Shown one piece after another: positions 37,480 through 46,154 of a DNA stretch of 64,000 nt. Source of the DNA: Candidatus Melainabacteria bacterium SSGW_16 (lineage in GTDB: Bacteria; Cyanobacteriota; Vampirovibrionia; 2-02-FULL-35-15); assembly GCA_004769085.1 (NCBI GenBank), contig DUDS01000007.1:3398-67397 (forward strand). Direction: 5' to 3'. Positions within the stretch are counted from its first letter, which is position 1. The number at the start of each line of letters is the position of its first letter. Under the pieces are notes generated by a model that did no database searches, was not told the DNA's origin, and worked only from the letters and a program-made list of their open reading frames with translations. Both the position numbers and the translations under genes were made by a program.

Positions 37480-38220
37480 TTAAACAACTTTGGTACCAAA
37501 ACCAAGCTTGGAAGCTAAAAGCAATAATGTTCGTGGTCGAATCGGGTGTATTGAAAACGCTTCAGATAGTTTTCCTTTAACTTCATTGACGTAAGACTGA
37601 ACTGTTTTAACATCAATATTTAAAATAGAGGCTATTTCATCATTCTCTTTGCCATCTGCAATAAAATGCATGATTTCCTGCTGCCTTTTGGAAAACTGGA
37701 TCTTTGGAAGTTCTTCAGCAGTAAATATAAGAAGTTCATTCTGCTCGTGTACTCGTCTAATAAATTCCGGCAAACGACCTATTGAGATTGCTTTTTCTAT
37801 ATATGCAGATGCACCAAGATCAAGGCATCTGTGTATCCTTGCCCAGCCTGTTTCACTTGTGAATATAATTATTTTGCATTTACAGTATGCTTTAATCTGA
37901 GTTATGAATTTTCTTAAGTCAAGCTTCTCATAACCAGGCATTCTCAAATCAAGGAGGATAACATCAGGTTTTAATTCTGATACTTTTGTAATTACTTCAT
38001 TATGTGAACCTGCTGTTCCTACAATTTTTATTTTTGGGTCTTTATTTAAATCTGCTTCAACACCATGTATCAGGTAGGGATGATCATCTGCTATTAATGT
38101 AAGTATTATTCCGTTCTTTCCAGAGTTTCTGGGAGATTCATACGATGTGAATTCATCTGCACAAAAACTCTGGCGGGAAAAGGTATAAAGGTAACCCTGA
38201 TTTTGCTGAACTGGAGTCAT
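37480..38220 (-). CDS. NarL/LuxR-family response regulator
   Basis: The 246-residue protein has a 35-residue N-terminal extension, a receiver domain with the acidic pair in LIADDHP and phospho-acceptor Asp91 (LLDLRMP), switch lysine in AYIEKA, and a C-terminal LuxR HTH (FSKRQQEIMHFIADGKENDEIASILNIDVKTVQSYVNEVKGKL). It is divergent from the histidine kinase at 38490, which is the natural partner. Confidence 0.9.
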   Translation of the reverse strand: MTPVQQNQGYLYTFSRQSFCADEFTSYESPRNSGKNGIILTLIADDHPYLIHGVEADLNKDPKIKIVGTAGSHNEVITKVSELKPDVILLDLRMPGYEKLDLRKFITQIKAYCKCKIIIFTSETGWARIHRCLDLGASAYIEKAISIGRLPEFIRRVHEQNELLIFTAEELPKIQFSKRQQEIMHFIADGKENDEIASILNIDVKTVQSYVNEVKGKLSEAFSIHPIRPRTLLLLASKLGFGTKVV

Positions 38221-38489
38221 GATGTAGGAATTATTTTATAACCACAATAGAAAATTAATTATTAAATTTTTTTTATCAACCCATACTTTACCTTAGGAGC
38301 AAAATGCGATTTTCCATGTTTTTTTTCACCTCTTAACTATTTGTCTGCCATTTATCAGTGTTTTCAATGAAAATTATTTAACCTTCATAACCTTTCCTAA
38401 GGTAAAACCTTACCCCATAAAGGCTTCCAAGCTTTGCACTGATTAACACATGTATTAAAATTACTACCACTAAAAAAAAATTTTTAAGA

Positions 38490-39785
38490 ATGGCTATATT
38501 AAACAAAAGCATATTAGCTGATAAGAGCATGGAGGATATCCTGTCAAAAGGCCGGGCAGATGGCTTATTTGACCTCCCTCCTAATGAACCAAACCTAAAA
38601 ACCAGTTCAAATATAATCACACTCTCAAGTAATGAAATTGCAGATATATCAGTAAAGATAAGTAGTTATATAAGGAAAGAATTGTCCATAGATCAATTAC
38701 TTGAGAATTCAGTAAAAGTTCTTGCTGAAGCAGGTATTGCTGAAAGATTGTTATTGTTCCAGACTAACAGTGAAAGTACAAGAGCACTGCTTACTCATTA
38801 CTGGGAAAGTCCTTATGTTCCAAAATTCAACCCTGTTGGATTTCAGCTTGATCTGCGGGATGTACCTTTATTTAAACTTTTTAGGTTAAATACAAATCAT
38901 ACTATCCAGATAGAGGATTTCTCAAAATATCTTCCTCTCCCAAATTATCTTTTCAGAAATAAATTTAAAGCACTGTTTATTAAATTAAAAACAAACTCAA
39001 TGCTTGTCACCACAGGAAGCTCTCAAAAAGTAAAAGTAGCTTTAAATCTCCAGTTCAGTACAAAAGAAGTGATCTGGAGCAATGAAATTGAAAAATTCCT
39101 CCAGTCTGTTGTCGACCAGCTTGCAACAGCAATAGATCAGTACCTTGATAAAAGGAAAAAAGAGGTGCTTCAGAAGAATATAATCCAGTTACAGGAAAAG
39201 GCCATCAGGGAACAGGAGGGTTTGCTAAGGCAATTTGCAAGTGATGTCCACGATTTGCCCTGCACAATTATTCCAAATCTTAAAAAAGCCATAAAAGAAA
39301 AGGATTTTACTGAATCTGAAAGACTTGTAGATGAACTCCACAATAATCTAAGACAGCTAATAAATGAATATATTGTTCCCGACGTAAGTATTCTTGGATT
39401 TGGGAGCACACTTTATCAATTCCTAAATGGCTTTAAAAAAACTTATAAAGGAACCGTGAATATTGAAATGCCTAATGAGGAAATAATACTATCAAACAGA
39501 AAAGATATTGAAATATTTAAAGTAATAAAAGAATGGTTTTGCAATATTGAAAAACATTCAGAATCAACAGAAGTAAACTTTAAACTTGAAAAACCAAACG
39601 ATAACTATGTGTTAATCACAATTACTGATAACGGAAAAGGGTTTGATATAAATAATACAAAAAATCTTGGGTATGGAATTTTGAATATAAAACGAAGGCT
39701 AAGAGAAATAAATGCAAAATTTGAAATAGCCAGTGGTGTTAATAAGGGATCATCTATAAAAATCCAGATCGCAACAATCGATTAA
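38490..39785 (+). CDS. NarX/DesK-type sensor histidine kinase
   Basis: The 431-residue protein has a GAF-like N-terminal half (about residues 45-215) without membrane helices, so it is probably cytosolic, then a short coiled coil and the HisKA_3 phospho-acceptor helix with His254 (SDVHDLP). The ATPase domain follows, with WFCNIEKHSEST (N box), DNGKGFD (G1) and LGYGILNIKRRL (G2). It should phosphorylate the divergent LuxR-type response regulator. A 114-residue membrane protein and secG follow closely. Confidence 0.88.
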   Translation: MAILNKSILADKSMEDILSKGRADGLFDLPPNEPNLKTSSNIITLSSNEIADISVKISSYIRKELSIDQLLENSVKVLAEAGIAERLLLFQTNSESTRALLTHYWESPYVPKFNPVGFQLDLRDVPLFKLFRLNTNHTIQIEDFSKYLPLPNYLFRNKFKALFIKLKTNSMLVTTGSSQKVKVALNLQFSTKEVIWSNEIEKFLQSVVDQLATAIDQYLDKRKKEVLQKNIIQLQEKAIREQEGLLRQFASDVHDLPCTIIPNLKKAIKEKDFTESERLVDELHNNLRQLINEYIVPDVSILGFGSTLYQFLNGFKKTYKGTVNIEMPNEEIILSNRKDIEIFKVIKEWFCNIEKHSESTEVNFKLEKPNDNYVLITITDNGKGFDINNTKNLGYGILNIKRRLREINAKFEIASGVNKGSSIKIQIATID

Positions 39786-39795
39786 TAAGGAAATT

Positions 39796-40140
39796 ATGAC
39801 GATTTACATTTCAACAAATAGACCATTCGTATCAAACAAAAGAAACACTGTATTTGGACAAATAAGAAGGATTTTAAACCCAATTAAAGAAACTACCTTA
39901 AAGCTTGTAAATGAAAAACCAATCCTTACAGGCGGTGCACTTCTAACATTCAGTACCTTTTTTATAAGCTTAATAAGCAGATCAGCCGTTAAGATACTTC
40001 CTTTTTTAGGTATTCCTGGAATTGCTTTATTAGGCTATGAAATTTTTTCCAATTTAAAACCTCTAACACAAAGTAAAAACAATACTGCTGAACCGGTATC
40101 TTCAAAAATTCCCCGGTCCAGACTTAAATTAGCCATATAA
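39796..40140 (+). CDS. small membrane protein
   Basis: The 114-residue protein has a basic N-terminus and one or two hydrophobic segments (about residues 48-65 and 70-88). It starts 10 bp after the kinase gene and ends 28 bp before secG, so the three may share a transcript. No family is recognised. Confidence 0.55.
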   Translation: MTIYISTNRPFVSNKRNTVFGQIRRILNPIKETTLKLVNEKPILTGGALLTFSTFFISLISRSAVKILPFLGIPGIALLGYEIFSNLKPLTQSKNNTAEPVSSKIPRSRLKLAI

Positions 40141-40168
40141 ACTATCAATATGTTAAAATACTGGCTGT

Positions 40169-40396
40169 ATGGCATATTTTATAGTTACTATTCAGGTTCT
40201 TTCAGGAATTGCACTATGTGCCCTGGTTTTGCTTCATAGTCCAAAAGGTGAAGGATTAGGTGGTATAGGCGGTTCAGCCAGCCTTTTTACAGGAGCAACA
40301 CAGGCTGAAGCAGGACTGGACAGAATTACCTGGATAATAGCAGCAGTTTTTATGACTACTTCAGCATTAGTTGGCTGGAAAGTAGTCCAGTTTTAG
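40169..40396 (+). CDS. secG: preprotein translocase subunit SecG
   Basis: SecG stabilises the SecYEG channel. The 75-residue protein has two membrane helices joined by the conserved loop HSPKGEGLGGIGGSASLFTG, and an ending WIIAAVFMTTSALVG. This matches short cyanobacterial-type SecG. Confidence 0.93.
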   Translation: MAYFIVTIQVLSGIALCALVLLHSPKGEGLGGIGGSASLFTGATQAEAGLDRITWIIAAVFMTTSALVGWKVVQF

Positions 40397-40408
40397 TTAC
40401 TGTATAGA

Positions 40409-41074
40409 TTAAGCAAATATAAACCTGCTGGAACTACCATCAGGATTTTGTGAAGTCTGAAATTGTCTGTCGATATTTCCAAATATCGACATATCTCTTA
40501 TCTGAGTTAAATCTGCTTGTATAAACTCATCTGAATAATTTTCCCCAATGAGTGCTCTTCTTGTTTGCTCCAAATTGCTTGTAAAAGTATCAGTATTATT
40601 TCTTGTGTTTGACCTTTTTGATACAGAAGAAAAAGGATCTTCCTCTTTCCCAATTGTCTTTAATACATCATTTAAAAAACTTCTAATCTCTCCTAACTTC
40701 CCTTTTGCTTCGGAATCTAATGGTACAGAACTACCCTCTATAGCATCAATGGCATTAAGGAGGGATTCAGAATATTCTGCTATTTTTTCTGGATCAGTTT
40801 CTTTTGCTAAGAACTCAGCTGCCTTTTCTACAAGATGTATCAAAGCTCCAACTGCACACTTTTTTACATTATCATTCTCATGGTTAAGGAATTCCATGAG
40901 GGCATTTATGTTACTAATACACTCTTTAATATCACCTGCTTTAGATAAAGAAGCTATTCGTTTTATTGCCTGGGTAACTGAATCATTCTGTACACGTTTC
41001 CCGGGACAGCATCTGGAGGAATCATTTTCCTGGGAAAAAATATTTTGTGTTTGACTAAAGTTAAAATCTATCAC
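40409..41074 (-). CDS. hypothetical helical protein, paralogue of the 41220 gene
   Basis: The 221-residue protein is helical and soluble. Its middle (CISNINALMEFLNHENDNVKK, then AVGALIHLV, ETDPEKIAEYSESLLNAI, VPLDSEA) aligns with the 220-residue protein at 41220 (CITSARSLLKYLQ, AVTELCMFL, EKDTDKIEEMSKELDELLAEI, MPLSLSS). This suggests a HEAT- or ARM-like repeat unit. It starts with CCPGKR near residue 22. Function unknown. Confidence 0.6.
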   Translation of the reverse strand: MIDFNFSQTQNIFSQENDSSRCCPGKRVQNDSVTQAIKRIASLSKAGDIKECISNINALMEFLNHENDNVKKCAVGALIHLVEKAAEFLAKETDPEKIAEYSESLLNAIDAIEGSSVPLDSEAKGKLGEIRSFLNDVLKTIGKEEDPFSSVSKRSNTRNNTDTFTSNLEQTRRALIGENYSDEFIQADLTQIRDMSIFGNIDRQFQTSQNPDGSSSRFIFA

Positions 41075-41219
41075 CCGATGTTACCCCCCGTATTACCTTC
41101 TATTATGTTTCTAAATTTTTATTGTTAAAATATGATTAATTAAAAGATTAATTTTTTTTCATTCAAATTTTCATATTTATGTTTAAGATTAAATAAAGAG
41201 TTGTCCACACCATTAAGAC

Positions 41220-41882
41220 TTATTGATCAGTGATAACTTCTTTCACATTTTCACCAGTATGCTTCTGTAATAAATCAATTAAATTAAAGTCATGTACAAG
41301 CCTATCAACGGAGCTTCTCATGGCAGAGTTTAAAAACTCATCTGATGAGCCGATTCTATTTGTGCCTATTTCACTTACAGTTAATCCAAGGTTTGCAAAC
41401 CTTATAGCCTCTTGAATCCTTGAACTCAAGGAAAGTGGCATATCTCCATCATTAATTACTTCTGTAATCTCTGCTAAAAGTTCATCCAGTTCTTTTGACA
41501 TCTCTTCAATTTTATCTGTATCTTTTTCACTAATTAATACCAGAGTGGAAACTCTTAAAAACATACACAATTCAGTTACTGCCAGCTGCTGTACAAGCGG
41601 GAGTTTATACTGTAAGTATTTTAAAAGCGATCTTGCTGATGTTATGCAGGAATACTTATCTTTATTCAGGAGAAATGAAGCTACTCTGGCTATAACAAAC
41701 TTAATTTGTTCTTTTTCATTATCTTCAATGTTCTGTCTTTCAACTTCCCTGAAAGACTGCTCAATTAACTGCACTCCATGTTGAATATCGTTAGTAAAGG
41801 AGATATCTTTCCTTAAGAGCTTTAACAATTCCTCTAGCTTCTGTGATGACATTTGTTTTTCCCCTATCCACCCAAAAGACAA
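41220..41882 (-). CDS. hypothetical helical protein, paralogue of the 40409 gene
   Basis: This 220-residue soluble helical protein shares its core (about residues 80-175) with the downstream gene. Its helices look like HEAT/ARM repeats. An inner ATG (41852, MSSQKLEELLK) may be the real start. It is separated from its paralogue by 145 bp. Confidence 0.55.
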   Translation of the reverse strand: MSFGWIGEKQMSSQKLEELLKLLRKDISFTNDIQHGVQLIEQSFREVERQNIEDNEKEQIKFVIARVASFLLNKDKYSCITSARSLLKYLQYKLPLVQQLAVTELCMFLRVSTLVLISEKDTDKIEEMSKELDELLAEITEVINDGDMPLSLSSRIQEAIRFANLGLTVSEIGTNRIGSSDEFLNSAMRSSVDRLVHDFNLIDLLQKHTGENVKEVITDQ

Positions 41883-42047
41883 ATCAGATCATGAGCTTAT
41901 AACAAAATAAAACAGGCCTTTCTTCATACATCCGATTAGTTTTACATTTATAGAAAATCCTGGAAGACCTATTTCAAGAATCATATTTGTTTCTCCAAAT
42001 ATATAAAGAATTGTCCTTGTAAATTTTGACAAAGTTATAATAGTAAT

Positions 42048-42812
42048 ATGAATTTTAAGCAGTTCTTAATTAGAGCAGAATTGGTAAAAAACGAAGAAAT
42101 TCAAAAGGATTACTTTGTAAGCTGGTTCCATTCCCCTGATATATCAAAGTTTACAAAGCCAGGTCAGTTTGTAATGATGGAGTCAGGACAGTATCTTTTA
42201 AGACCTTTTAGCATTTATGAGATTGAAAAAGAATGTGCTGGATTCCTTTACAGGGTAATTGGAGGTGGAACGGGTTTTTTAAGCAGGCTCAGACCAAATG
42301 AAAGAGTTCTTATACATGGGCCTCTCGGAAAAGGATTTAATTTCAGTGGAAATAAATCAAAACCAATTTTAATTGTTGCAGGCGGCATTGGAATAGCTAC
42401 ATTTCCTCTTGTAGCAAGGTCAGCTTTTGAGTCAGGCTATAAAATTAAGACTTTATACGGTGCAAGATCAAATAACGATCTGGTATGTATTGATCAAATG
42501 AAAAAATATGGTGATATTGAAATTATTACTGATGATGGGAGTTCAGGGCAAAAAGGATTCGTCACTGAATTGCTTACAAATGAGCTAAATAAAAATAAAG
42601 AGCAGGATATTTTTGTCTGTGGACCTACACCAATGCTGAAAAGCGTAATAAAGGCATGTAATGAATTCAATGTCACAGCACAGGTTTCTTTTGAAGAGTA
42701 TATGGCCTGTGGTTATGGAGTATGCATGTCCTGTGTTATAAAATCGGGGGATAAGTATGTAAGGACTTGCATAGAAGGCCCTGTAATGAGATCAAATGCA
42801 ATTAATTTCTGA
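42048..42812 (+). CDS. pyrK: dihydroorotate dehydrogenase electron transfer subunit PyrK
   Basis: PyrK carries FAD and a 2Fe-2S cluster and passes electrons from dihydroorotate oxidation (PyrD type 1B) to NAD+. The 254-residue protein has a ferredoxin-reductase core with RPFSIYEIE, VAGGIGIATFPLVA and DIFVCGPTPMLKSV, and a C-terminal cluster site ACGYGVCMSCVIKSG...RTC. No pyrD is adjacent, so partner assignment is by family. Confidence 0.9.
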   Translation: MNFKQFLIRAELVKNEEIQKDYFVSWFHSPDISKFTKPGQFVMMESGQYLLRPFSIYEIEKECAGFLYRVIGGGTGFLSRLRPNERVLIHGPLGKGFNFSGNKSKPILIVAGGIGIATFPLVARSAFESGYKIKTLYGARSNNDLVCIDQMKKYGDIEIITDDGSSGQKGFVTELLTNELNKNKEQDIFVCGPTPMLKSVIKACNEFNVTAQVSFEEYMACGYGVCMSCVIKSGDKYVRTCIEGPVMRSNAINF

Positions 42813-42821
42813 TATTACAAC

Positions 42822-43175
42822 TTACTTTTTTGCTGTAAGTTCCTTATCTATTTTCTGAAGAAATTGCTGCATTACACTAAGAAGTTCATTTAATTCAAAT
42901 ATTTTCAGATTTCTATCAGCACCATTAAGTCCTTCTATTGGTTTCAGGAATTCTCTTAGAGTTTCATCTTCACTCTTTATACCTAAGGATTCAAATGAAA
43001 CTGTTTGATTATTTTCCATCCTGATTAAAACAGAATGCCCAGTCTCCTGAACAGGATCCAGTAGATTAAACATGGCAGAAATAACAATTCTCTCGCCTAT
43101 ATGTTCAGCACTTAAATCCATCTCCCTGCCTGAGCTAAGAATATATTTTTTATTTGAAAAAATCGCTTTACGCAT
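42822..43175 (-). CDS. hypothetical protein, 117 residues
   Basis: This small soluble protein is not recognised. The first half is beta-like with a basic start (MRKAIFSNKKY) and a HIGERIVISAMF segment; the second half is helical (FELNELLSVMQQFLQKIDKEL). It is convergent with pyrK. Confidence 0.5.
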   Translation of the reverse strand: MRKAIFSNKKYILSSGREMDLSAEHIGERIVISAMFNLLDPVQETGHSVLIRMENNQTVSFESLGIKSEDETLREFLKPIEGLNGADRNLKIFELNELLSVMQQFLQKIDKELTAKK

Positions 43176-43288
43176 AATTTAACATTCTACTACAGCAATA
43201 ACATCAAGAAAGTCCATATATATGAAAGTTAAAATACATCAGTAACTACTCACCATCCATAAAATGACCACAATAGCAATTTATCAAG

Positions 43289-43407
43289 AAAGGTTTTGTC
43301 CGACTTGTTCGGCAAAACCTGGACATTGTGGTAAGAAGTAGATATTTAGTAAACTCTGGAAAGGTGGCGAAGCGAATTATGAGCAAGCCACCGGAGTAAA
43401 AACATAC
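43289..43407. repeat. dispersed imperfect repeat, copy B
   Basis: The element of about 120 bp begins with a strong hairpin (AGGTTTTG-t-CCGA with TCGG-CAAAACCT, 43291-43320), continues through ACATT, AAGAAGTAG, AGTAAACTCTGGAAAG, then GGTGGC (43363) that can pair with GCCACC (43387), and ends GGAGTAAAAACATAC. Copy A at 14857 has the same words in the same order. It lies between genes of unrelated function. Confidence 0.65.
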
Positions 43408-43408
43408 A

Positions 43409-44227
43409 TCAGTAATTGGTTATTAGCAGTTCACTGATTTTCCCTCGTCCATTACCTTTACAGTTTACATATCTTGGAGCATAAATAACATGTTTTAAAA
43501 AGTGGTTCATTGTGTAAAGATCTGAAATAACCTTTGTCATTGAATTTGAAAGCATAATATAAACACCTTTTTTATCAAGTTTCTTAATAAACTCAGCAAG
43601 TCTCACTTGATCCTCTAGTGAAAAATTCTGCTTTGTATATTTGGTAAAAGAGTTTTCTTTTTTAGGAAAGTAAGGAGGATCAAAATAAACAAAATCCCCT
43701 TTGCCTGGTCTTATTTTTGTAAAGTCACAAAGTGATATTTTTGTCCTCTTAAGTAAATCATGGCATGCAATTATATTTTCTTCCTGAACAATATCAGGAT
43801 TTTTATAATCACCTATCGGTACATTAAAATAGCCACTGTTATTTACCCTGTACAGCCCGTTATAGCAGGTTTTATTAAGATATAAAAACCTGGCTGCTAT
43901 ATCAACGATATCCCTGGAAGAAGATCTTCTTATGTAATAGTAATAACCTTCAGAGTGTTTTGCTGCATGTTTCTTTAGTTCCTTTATAAGTGTTCGCGGG
44001 GATGATTTTATAACCTTATATGCTGCAATAAGATCAGGATTATTATCAGATAAAAATGCTTCTTGCTTTTTCTCCTCCAAAGAAAAAAACACTGCTCCAC
44101 CACCAACAAATGGTTCAAAGTAGGCATTAAAATCATTCGGCAGCCTTTTATTTATTTGATCAATTACGGTTCTTTTTCCGCCTGCCCACTTTACAAAAGG
44201 GCGGGGTTTAAATTTATTTTTTTTCAT
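43409..44227 (-). CDS. dam: DNA adenine methyltransferase (D12 class, Dam-like)
   Basis: The 272-residue protein has the D12 N6-adenine methylase motifs: RPFVKWAGGKRTVIDQI (SAM binding), YFEPFVGGGAVFF, and DFVYFDPPYFPKKE with the catalytic DPPY. No restriction enzyme gene is nearby, so it is a solitary methylase of Dam type. The target is presumably GATC by analogy with DpnM/Dam, but this is not shown by sequence. Confidence 0.88.
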   Translation of the reverse strand: MKKNKFKPRPFVKWAGGKRTVIDQINKRLPNDFNAYFEPFVGGGAVFFSLEEKKQEAFLSDNNPDLIAAYKVIKSSPRTLIKELKKHAAKHSEGYYYYIRRSSSRDIVDIAARFLYLNKTCYNGLYRVNNSGYFNVPIGDYKNPDIVQEENIIACHDLLKRTKISLCDFTKIRPGKGDFVYFDPPYFPKKENSFTKYTKQNFSLEDQVRLAEFIKKLDKKGVYIMLSNSMTKVISDLYTMNHFLKHVIYAPRYVNCKGNGRGKISELLITNY

Positions 44228-44579
44228 TTTTAGTATCCACCCTTTTCACAATCACAATAAAAATAAATTTGCAATAGTATCTTTCTCCAGATTGTTTTAA
44301 ACAACTCTTAATTTTATCTGATTAAAAAGGAATTAAAATGAAATAAAAATTTTTTCATTTAGTTTAGCTCGGCCGATTAAATAAATCTAATAAATCCCTG
44401 ATTTAACATCAAATTCGTTGATCAAAACAAGAAAGCTGCTTTCTCAGGTGTTCAAATGATCTTCAATAAAAATAACTTTATTGAAATCCTTAACTTAAGC
44501 CTAAACATTATGGTCTTTATTTAAGGTCTGGGGGGAGCACTACTTAATATGGTTTTTTACCTTAGTAGAGGGGGGTAAC
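44228..44579. other. non-coding stretch before the sigma factor gene
   Basis: These 352 bp have no gene. The right end contains a G-rich leader (GGGGGGAGC and then GAGGGGGGTAAC) directly before the sigma gene ATG. A short palindrome GAAAGCTGCTTTC lies in the middle. The promoter of the sigma factor and that of divergent dam are expected here. Confidence 0.5.
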
Positions 44580-45629
44580 ATGAGTAAACATTTGGGGCTA
44601 GCTAGAGATAGCTATAATAACTGTTTTTTTACATCCAGTATTGTGGAAAAATATTCTAGGGAAACAATAAATACTTTTTTTAAAAACCCGGAAGATAATA
44701 ACATCAGCAACACTCAGGAAAATAGAATAGATTCAAACTGCAATATATCTGACATTGAAGATACTCTTTTATCAGATGTAACCGTACCTATTGATGATTC
44801 AATAAAACTTTACCTGAAAGAAATTGGTAAAGTGCCTCTGTTAAAACCCATTGAAGAAATGGAAATTTCAAGGGAAGTTGCAAGAGGCGGGGAAAATGCA
44901 GAGTTCGCAAAAGGGAAATTAATTACTGCAAATCTTAGACTTGTTGTTTCAATAGCAAAAAGATACCTTGGAAGAGGACTAAATCTTCTTGATTTAATTC
45001 AGGAAGGAAACATCGGGTTAATGAGAGCTGCAGAAAAATTTGACAGTGACAAAGGATTTAAATTTTCAACATATGCGACCTGGTGGATAAAACAATCTAT
45101 TTCCAGGGCAATTGCAGACAAAGCTCATGCAATCAGAGTTCCTGTTCATATGGTTGAAAATCTTTACAGGGTAAGACGGGTAGCAAATTATCTTGCAAAT
45201 CAGTTAAATAGAAAACCAACAGAAGAAGAGCTTGCAAAAGCAATGAAACTTTCAAAAGACAGGCTTGATGAAATACTTAAGTCAGTTAAAGAACCTGTCT
45301 CACTTGAAACCCCTTTTGGAAAAGAGGAGGATGCGAAGCTTTCCGATTTTATTGAAGATAGCAGCGCTCTACAGCCTGATAATTTTGTTTCAAATGAACT
45401 GCTCAGAAAAGATCTGGATAAAGCCCTTGAGGAACTTAATGAAAGGGAAAGAGAATTAATCAGTCTGAGGTTTGGTCTTGAAGACGGGCAACAAAGATCA
45501 CTTGATGAAGTAAGTAAATTATTTCAACTTCCAAGGGAACGGGTAAGGCAGATTGAATTTAAAGCACTAAGAAAACTTCGTCACCCTTCAAGAAGCGGTA
45601 AACTTAAAGATTATCTGTCAAAAGCATAG
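44580..45629 (+). CDS. RNA polymerase sigma factor, sigma-70 (RpoD/SigA type)
   Basis: The 349-residue sigma factor has region 1.2 ([16 protein letters not shown]), region 2 ([36 protein letters not shown] and [16 protein letters not shown]), region 3, and region 4 (LSLRFG-like [11 protein letters not shown], then [16 protein letters not shown]). It lacks the long region 1.1 of E. coli RpoD and has a 70-residue N-terminal extension. This is the size of cyanobacterial group 1 or 2 sigma factors; which one is not certain. Confidence 0.93.
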   Translation: MSKHLGLARDSYNNCFFTSSIVEKYSRETINTFFKNPEDNNISNTQENRIDSNCNISDIEDTLLSDVTVPIDDSIKLYLKEIGKVPLLKPIEEMEISREVARGGENAEFAKGKLITANLRLVVSIAKRYLGRGLNLLDLIQEGNIGLMRAAEKFDSDKGFKFSTYATWWIKQSISRAIADKAHAIRVPVHMVENLYRVRRVANYLANQLNRKPTEEELAKAMKLSKDRLDEILKSVKEPVSLETPFGKEEDAKLSDFIEDSSALQPDNFVSNELLRKDLDKALEELNERERELISLRFGLEDGQQRSLDEVSKLFQLPRERVRQIEFKALRKLRHPSRSGKLKDYLSKA

Positions 45630-45638
45630 ACTGAAAAA

Positions 45639-46154
45639 TTAGTGGTAAGCATTTACTTTAATGCTTTTAAAATTATCACCATTACTATATAAAACAGTTC
45701 TTACCCCTGTAATGCCTACATGTCTTTTCCTCTTTTTATCAAGTTCCATTTCAAAGCTTACAACACCGTGTTCAAAAAAATGGCTTATAAAATTTGCATT
45801 GTTAATCTGTTTCTTATAAGCTCCTCGTATATTTTTTGGGAATAAAACATCAGCTATTGTATTTGCTTCTCTTTCAGTAATTAGAAGCTTGCTTACTTTT
45901 GAACCTTTTGGTCTGGCTGTTTCTGAAAAAACCCTGCCGTCCCTGAATATTGACTCAACCTGCCATCCAAGCATTGGAAACTGGTAAATTTTTTTACCGG
46001 AGAATTTTTTTTCCTCATTATTAAAAGCTTTTGTGATAATCTCTTTCCCATACTTTCTTTTGTTTTCATTGATACTGTTCCTCAGGCTTGGAAATACCTG
46101 AATTGGAGAAAATAATAAAACAATAAAAATAACTTTAAAAAAAACTTTTTTCAT
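45639..46154 (-). CDS. hypothetical exported protein
   Basis: The 171-residue protein has a signal peptide (FFKVIFIVLLFSPIQVFPS) and a basic soluble body. It starts by ATGA overlap with the stop of the upstream MFS transporter gene, so they form one transcription unit. No family is recognised. The basic composition suggests binding to a polyanion or membrane surface. Confidence 0.6.
   Translation of the reverse strand: MKKVFFKVIFIVLLFSPIQVFPSLRNSINENKRKYGKEIITKAFNNEEKKFSGKKIYQFPMLGWQVESIFRDGRVFSETARPKGSKVSKLLITEREANTIADVLFPKNIRGAYKKQINNANFISHFFEHGVVSFEMELDKKRKRHVGITGVRTVLYSNGDNFKSIKVNAYH

Noticed and set aside
38304..38336. Ten-codon frame with AGGAG before its ATG (MRFSMFFFTS)
   Set aside because: Too short to support as a gene without expression data; chance is likely in AT-rich DNA.
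42819..42841. Inverted repeat AACTTAC/GTAAGTT between pyrK and the next gene
   Set aside because: The right arm is inside the coding end of the convergent gene and there is no clear T run; a weak two-way terminator cannot be supported.
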